Source: Candidatus Thorarchaeota archaeon (GTDB lineage: Archaea; Asgardarchaeota; Thorarchaeia; Thorarchaeales; Thorarchaeaceae). Taken from it: a stretch of 11,088 bases of DNA. This document shows positions 6,888-11,088 of this stretch, piece after piece. Under the pieces are notes generated by a model that made no database searches, had not been told where the DNA came from, and worked only from the letters and a program-made list of their open reading frames with translations. The stretch is taken from NCBI GenBank assembly GCA_016839345.1, contig JAEOUL010000353.1, forward strand, positions 1-11,088, given 5' to 3'. How positions within the stretch are numbered: position 1 is the stretch's first letter; the number at the start of each line of letters is the position of its first letter. Made by a program: the position numbers and the translations under genes.

Positions 6888-9800
6888 ATGAGATATCTAC
6901 GACTCATAATTATTCTAATCATTATAGCTGTCGTTGGAACCTTGAGTGCGGCTACAATTTATGGATGGGTTTTGGGGCAGACAATCTACATATCCGCATA
7001 TCAATTGAAGTCGGATGTGAACTTTTGGGCCACATGGACCCTCAACAACAATATATTCACAGCATCACTATTACTCGCGCTACTGAGTAGCGTATTCACA
7101 CTATGGACACGTTCAACATTCTTGTCCTTCATTTCTGCTCTCTCTCAGACTGGATCTCAACTAAAGACACTCGACATGAAGTCTGGTGTGGCGTGGAGAA
7201 TCTTTGAGATTGGAGCTTTCTTCCTGTACTACATATCAACTGGAGGTTATTCTATCACTGGTCAGAATGTTGCATTCTTGATGATGCTGATGGGTGACGG
7301 ATCAATATCCATCTCTCCGAGTGAAGTAGGGATTATGTTTTCATTACCATTTGCTCCAGGTACCTCTGCTGCATCTATTCAGAGTCTTATCCCCGCAATG
7401 GAGGCGTATCAACTGTATGTTGGCCTGATCTCAACAGTGCTGGTAGCAACTGCAGCTCGATTGGTTTTGAGCATCATCACAGACCTGATGCTTCAGCGAC
7501 GTGATATCTTTGTAGTCATCTCAAAGGGTCTTTTGGTGGTCGCTCTTGCACTAGGCCTTGAGATTCTCACTGTGCCGATGTGGACTGTCAATGCTGGAAC
7601 TTGGATGAGCTATCTTGCATTGCTCATTGGATTAGGTGCAAGTATAGTTGGCTCAATTGCATTCATGGTTGTGAGAGTCCGGTCAGGTGATGAACGTCAA
7701 CGCCTAAGAAGTAAGATTGCTTCTCTGGAAGGGGACCTTGCACGTTTACAAGGCGAACTACTCTCCCTTCGCCAGGAGTATGAAACTGGTGCGATCTCTG
7801 CAGAGGACTATCGAAAACGAGTCAATCTGTTGATGGAGGACCGTGTGAATATAGCCAACGAACTTCGAAGATTAAAGCTCGAGCGATTATTACCACTAGG
7901 TGGTTCCCAGAAATCGTTCGCTCTGATTGCTGGTTTCCTGATTGTTTTAGTAGTGGCCCTTCCGGTTATCCAAGGTTTATATTATGGAATACAGATGGAA
8001 GGTGACCATTATATCGACTGGAAATTCAACTTGGAAACAAACAAGGAAATAGAAATCACAAACTGGGCGGCTGGACTCAGTGACTTCGAGGTAAAACAAC
8101 TTGAGGAATTGACTGTCAATGCCACGCCTGAGAGTGAAGTGGAATCGCTTTCCACTGTACGACAGTGGGATCAGACTGCAAGTTACTTACGAATGCGGAA
8201 TCAGATAGGAACGAATTGGATGCAGTTGGCTGACTCGGATATTGTGTACTTGAAAGGTCATGAATATTGGATAGCTCCCTTGACCTTCGATATTGGAGCT
8301 ACTTGGACCAGTTTCATCAATCAGCGTATCCTTTACACACACACAGAGGGCCTTGTTGTGCTTGATGCGTTTAGTGGTGAGTTAGTTGAGAATGATGCCC
8401 TGATTTCTCTATTCAACCGCACGGAGGACATTAATTTCTACTATGGTGAAGGTGCTGGATTTAACGACATTGTATTCGTGAACGTACCAAACTTTCAGGA
8501 GGTTGGAAACACATCTTTTGATGGTACGCCAGATTACACCCTAACTGGTTTTGAGTCATTCTTCTATATTCTCACTATGGGCCCAGATGCATGGTCGTAT
8601 CTTGGTAGAGATATGGACATGCTAGTTGAACGCGATGTTGTTTCCCGTGTAAAATCAATTCTCCTTCAAGGTCTCAATGTTGATAATGACCCCTATATTG
8701 TAGTGGATCCAGTTGGAAACATCTACTATGCAGTTTCAATCTTCATTGACTATCATCTAGCCACAGGCTATGCTCATGAGAATTATATGCGATTCATGGG
8801 TGTGGCTCTAGTTGATATAGAAAACGGAGATATTGAGTTCTATGAATCTCCAACCACTGGCGAGGGACTCTTCTTAGACAATACCTACAAGAGCTATTAC
8901 AACTGGTTAGAAACTCCTGATTGGTTGCAATCTCAATTGAAATGGCCTGAAGACCTCTACGAACGTCAACTTCAGGTTGCATACCTCTTCCATGTTAAAG
9001 ATGGTGAACAATGGAGCACTGGAGTTGATTTCCATCAGGACCCAAGCGATTCTGATACTAGGTATGTGATAATGAATATCGAAGGTGAAGAGAGGTTTGT
9101 GGCCTATCATAATGCGGAATTTCGCCTAGCAGAGGCGCACAATCTTGCTGGTATCTATATCATGGGCTGTGGTGACACAGACTTTGGTCGGTTTACATTC
9201 TATAAAGCAGGTGAGGCTGGGTTCTCAGATTGGCTTGGGCCAAATGCTGCCATCCAAGCTTTTGAAACAAATGATGTGGTGCGAACACAGCTTCAACTAT
9301 GGGGTGAACATCGATACGGGAACCGGCTCCTCTATCATCTCGGTGGAGACCTGTTCTTTGTGATTCCGGTCTTTCTTGAAGTGGAAAGCTCAGTCAACCG
9401 AGTCATCCAGAAGCTCGGTGGTGTTGGACTGGTCGATGTTGAAACCGGAGATCGAGTGGAGCTTGGTGAAAGTGTCGTTGAAGCATACTACAAAATGTTC
9501 GGCCTTCTGAATCAAACTGTTGTTGAAGAAGGAGAAATCGGATTTGAGAGTGTCACTTTCAGTCCATTGACAATCGAGTCTGGAGACTTTTCAAATCTTG
9601 TTACTCTGATGCGTAATAATGACAATATGACCCACCACATGTACATTGACATTGTCACTGTAGCAGGTAACTTCTCAATCAACTGGCATGGATCTGAAGT
9701 CACTCCCTTGGTCAGTCCTTCTAATAGTACATTCACGCTGGACATTGGAGATGTTGGTACTGGTGATCTCTATGGCACGTCACCAATGGTCACAGTCTAT

Positions 9801-9902
9801 CTGCCGACTGGGATTGTATTAGCACAGTATCTGGTGCAAATCATCTTGCGTACTGAGGATGGAGTCGTAGACCAAATCAATTTGCTCTTGACAGTCACTT
9901 AG
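6888..9902 (+). CDS. UPF0182 (COG1615) family-like large membrane protein
   Basis: Function unknown in the whole family. Of 1004 residues, the N-terminal part has hydrophobic segments near 5-24, 56-75, 104-118, 126-136, 172-192, 206-228 and 238-262. A charged coiled coil follows (about 266-335), containing LRQEYETGAISAEDYRKR, which resembles a SHOCT segment. A last membrane helix lies at 343-363, then a large outer domain. I base the UPF0182 call on several family-like stretches in the right order: VRQWDQTASYLR (424-435), FINQRILYTHTEGLVV (476-491), FYYGEG (517-522), DPYIVVDPVGNIYYAV (601-616), ENYMRFMGVALVD (631-643), KWPEDLYERQLQVAYLFHV (685-703) and GDLFFVIPV (820-828). Residues about 885-1004 look like an added beta-sandwich. 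The outer domain has seven N-glycosylation sequons. The gene is preceded by GAGAGGAA, and its stop overlaps the convergent epimerase. Confidence 0.78.
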   Translation: MRYLRLIIILIIIAVVGTLSAATIYGWVLGQTIYISAYQLKSDVNFWATWTLNNNIFTASLLLALLSSVFTLWTRSTFLSFISALSQTGSQLKTLDMKSGVAWRIFEIGAFFLYYISTGGYSITGQNVAFLMMLMGDGSISISPSEVGIMFSLPFAPGTSAASIQSLIPAMEAYQLYVGLISTVLVATAARLVLSIITDLMLQRRDIFVVISKGLLVVALALGLEILTVPMWTVNAGTWMSYLALLIGLGASIVGSIAFMVVRVRSGDERQRLRSKIASLEGDLARLQGELLSLRQEYETGAISAEDYRKRVNLLMEDRVNIANELRRLKLERLLPLGGSQKSFALIAGFLIVLVVALPVIQGLYYGIQMEGDHYIDWKFNLETNKEIEITNWAAGLSDFEVKQLEELTVNATPESEVESLSTVRQWDQTASYLRMRNQIGTNWMQLADSDIVYLKGHEYWIAPLTFDIGATWTSFINQRILYTHTEGLVVLDAFSGELVENDALISLFNRTEDINFYYGEGAGFNDIVFVNVPNFQEVGNTSFDGTPDYTLTGFESFFYILTMGPDAWSYLGRDMDMLVERDVVSRVKSILLQGLNVDNDPYIVVDPVGNIYYAVSIFIDYHLATGYAHENYMRFMGVALVDIENGDIEFYESPTTGEGLFLDNTYKSYYNWLETPDWLQSQLKWPEDLYERQLQVAYLFHVKDGEQWSTGVDFHQDPSDSDTRYVIMNIEGEERFVAYHNAEFRLAEAHNLAGIYIMGCGDTDFGRFTFYKAGEAGFSDWLGPNAAIQAFETNDVVRTQLQLWGEHRYGNRLLYHLGGDLFFVIPVFLEVESSVNRVIQKLGGVGLVDVETGDRVELGESVVEAYYKMFGLLNQTVVEEGEIGFESVTFSPLTIESGDFSNLVTLMRNNDNMTHHMYIDIVTVAGNFSINWHGSEVTPLVSPSNSTFTLDIGDVGTGDLYGTSPMVTVYLPTGIVLAQYLVQIILRTEDGVVDQINLLLTVT

Positions 9903-10845
9903 ACCTGTTGAGTTTGTACCATGAAATAGTGCGCTCAAGCCCTGTTTCAAAAGGCACACTAGGAGTGAAACCTAGGATATCAGAGAGTTTATCGATACTT
10001 CCCATACTATCTCTCACATCTCCCCTCCTCTGAGGAACATGGATTATCTCGGATTGTGACTCGGGAATGTATGTTTTGACAAGCTGAGCTAAATCTAGAA
10101 TACTCGTTGTTTCGGTTCCTGAAACATTCATAATCTGAAATTCTGCATTCGAAACTTGACCAGCAAGCAATGTTGCTCTTACAACATCATCAACGTGAAT
10201 GAAACTCCGGGTCTGTGTGCCATCTCCATCCACTGTTATGGAAACTCCATCATACGCTTGGTTGATGAAGATTGGTATGACTCCACTATATTCCGAGTAT
10301 TCTTGACGAGGACCATAGACATTGAAGTATCGAAGAATCGTAGGGACTACTCCGTGGGTTTCACCAAATGCCAAACAGTACATCTCAGCCGACAATTTTG
10401 ATGCAGCATATGGACTCAAAGGGTAAACTGATGAGTCTTCAGAAACGGGTAATTTTGATGGACTGCCATAGACTGCTGCACTTGAGGTGTACACAAATCG
10501 CTTTACACCCTTTTCGAATGCAAAATCTAGCATGTTGAGTGTACCATCGACATTAACATCATTCACTGTGAATGGGTCTTCAATTGAAAATTTGACTGAT
10601 GATATTGCAGCTAGATGAAAGATTAGATCGACTTCATCTTGGATTTCGTTTTTTAGGCCAGGATTACATACATCCTCTTCAAAGAATTCGAAGTTGCCAG
10701 ACTCCCTAGCATCCTCAAGATTCTTCATTGAACCTGTTCTCATGTTGTCTATACCTATCACACTATATCCTTGTTCAATTAGCAAGTCAACAAGATGACT
10801 TCCAATAAAACCTGCAGCTCCAGTAACAACCACCCTTTCTGTCAT
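9895..10845 (-). CDS. NAD-dependent sugar-nucleotide epimerase (GalE-like, extended SDR)
   Basis: Probably epimerises a UDP-sugar at C4 through a keto intermediate with bound NAD, in the cytoplasm. With the ATG start the product has 316 residues, a normal length. Seen: GAAGFIGSH (9-17, the NAD GxxGxxG motif), D33 of GIDN at the end of strand 2, FHLAA (76-80), TSSAAVYG (120-127), catalytic Y146 and K150 in SPYAASK, RYFNVYGPRQ (172-181) and SFIHVDDVVRA (214-224). Relatives include UDP-glucuronate epimerases and dTDP-glucose 4,6-dehydratases, so the exact substrate is open. An in-frame TTG at 10860 would add five residues, but ATG at 10845 places the first strand correctly. No Shine-Dalgarno site is visible. 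The gene converges on the UPF0182-like gene with an 8-base overlap. With the dehydrogenase at 3981-5333 it fits a surface-glycan precursor pathway. Confidence 0.9.
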   Translation of the reverse strand: MTERVVVTGAAGFIGSHLVDLLIEQGYSVIGIDNMRTGSMKNLEDARESGNFEFFEEDVCNPGLKNEIQDEVDLIFHLAAISSVKFSIEDPFTVNDVNVDGTLNMLDFAFEKGVKRFVYTSSAAVYGSPSKLPVSEDSSVYPLSPYAASKLSAEMYCLAFGETHGVVPTILRYFNVYGPRQEYSEYSGVIPIFINQAYDGVSITVDGDGTQTRSFIHVDDVVRATLLAGQVSNAEFQIMNVSGTETTSILDLAQLVKTYIPESQSEIIHVPQRRGDVRDSMGSIDKLSDILGFTPSVPFETGLERTISWYKLNRSK

Positions 10846-10871
10846 AATCAGAGAAAGCAAGCATGCGATTT

Positions 10872-10888
10872 CTTGTTAACCTTTTTCC
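10872..10888 (-). promoter_or_regulatory. Candidate BRE/TATA for the epimerase
   Basis: On the minus strand, purine-rich GGAAAAAGG runs into TTAACAAG, centred about 32 bases ahead of the ATG at 10845. This resembles an archaeal BRE plus weak TATA box with a very short leader, which fits the lack of a Shine-Dalgarno site. By-eye call. Confidence 0.25.
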
Positions 10889-10906
10889 TGAGTTTCATGT
10901 ACTGCA

Positions 10907-10920
10907 AAGGCCTTTATCAT
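10907..10920 (+). promoter_or_regulatory. Candidate BRE/TATA for the GIY-YIG gene
   Basis: AAAGG followed by CCTTTATCAT lies about 35 bases ahead of the GTG start at 10952, leaving a predicted leader of roughly 10 bases. By-eye call. Confidence 0.3.
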
Positions 10921-10951
10921 AGATATCCCCAACTGCTTACGGGTTGACTAA

Positions 10952-11088
10952 GTGTATTTTGTGTACATCATCGAAACAGAGGATGGAACTTACTACACTG
11001 GTATGACTAATGATGTCGCACGTAGACTCCAGGAACATCTCTCAGAGAATTCGCGAGGTGCAGCATATCTCAAAATGCACAAACCTGC
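10952..11088 (+). CDS. GIY-YIG nuclease-domain protein, 5' end only
   Basis: Only the first 45 codons are in the window. They begin VYFVYIIETEDG, then TYYTGMTNDVARRLQEH, which is the N-terminal core of a GIY-YIG domain: the paired tyrosine motifs (YII and YYTG) and the conserved Arg in RRLQEH. The start of a later conserved part, RGAAYLKMHKP, is also visible. The pattern fits short stand-alone members (COG2827, YhbQ-like, usually about 80-100 residues) of unclear cellular role, possibly DNA repair, rather than UvrC or homing endonucleases. The start is GTG at 10952, abutted by an in-frame TAA at 10949-10951; GGGTTGA just upstream may serve as a weak ribosome site. The catalytic Glu expected later in the domain is beyond the edge, so activity cannot be judged. 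Confidence 0.85.
   Translation, partial: MYFVYIIETEDGTYYTGMTNDVARRLQEHLSENSRGAAYLKMHKP

Noticed and set aside
6812..7090. 92-codon plus-strand frame overlapping the start of the UPF0182-like gene
   Set aside because: It shares sequence with the 1004-codon gene in another frame and has no ribosome site or recognisable domain. The larger gene has GAGAGGAA at ideal spacing.
3981..10845. One glycan-synthesis cluster joining the dehydrogenase and the epimerase
   Set aside because: They are about 4.5 kb apart with three unrelated genes between, two of them on the other strand, and no glycosyltransferase is present. A shared pathway is possible but a shared operon is not.
1..11088. CRISPR arrays, tRNA or rRNA genes, insertion sequences, attachment sites
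   Set aside because: I looked for repeated units, cloverleaf-like arms and transposase motifs on both strands and saw none.

Overview
The window looks like a piece of an archaeal chromosome, most likely from an Asgard-type lineage such as Thorarchaeota, although the lineage is an inference. The evidence is an archaeal-type cofactor-independent phosphoglycerate mutase (ApgM), Shine-Dalgarno sites of the GGTGAT kind beside genes with no visible site, AT-rich boxes about 25 bases ahead of some starts, and frequent GTG and TTG starts. Base composition is moderate, coding density is high, and no stretch of 300 bases lacks a gene. I saw no tRNA, rRNA, CRISPR array or insertion sequence.

Left part (1-3972), lower glycolysis: a pyruvate kinase gene on the minus strand runs off the left edge. 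It is divergent from an enolase-apgM operon on the plus strand. Together the three enzymes convert 3-phosphoglycerate to 2-phosphoglycerate, phosphoenolpyruvate and pyruvate. The 143-base divergent region holds a perfect 7-3-7 inverted repeat that could be a shared operator.

Middle (3981-6796): on the minus strand lie a nucleotide-sugar dehydrogenase (UDP-HexNAc/UDP-glucose dehydrogenase superfamily) and, upstream of it, a cysteine-rich protein with two ferredoxin-like 4Fe-4S motifs. A peptide deformylase homologue is divergent from the latter, which is unexpected in an archaeon because archaeal translation starts with unformylated methionine.

Right part (6888-11088): a 1004-residue membrane protein that I assign to a divergent branch of the UPF0182 (COG1615) family. 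It has about seven or eight membrane segments, a cytoplasmic coiled coil with a SHOCT-like piece, and a large outer domain with seven N-glycosylation sequons. A GalE-like NAD-dependent epimerase converges on it with an 8-base overlap, and a GIY-YIG nuclease gene starts at the right edge. The dehydrogenase and epimerase suggest synthesis of surface or N-glycan sugars, and the sequon-rich outer domain could be a recipient, but nothing in the sequence links them directly. I found no strong case for a wholly new multi-gene system. The best leads are the deformylase, the UPF0182 variant and the cysteine-rich ferredoxin.
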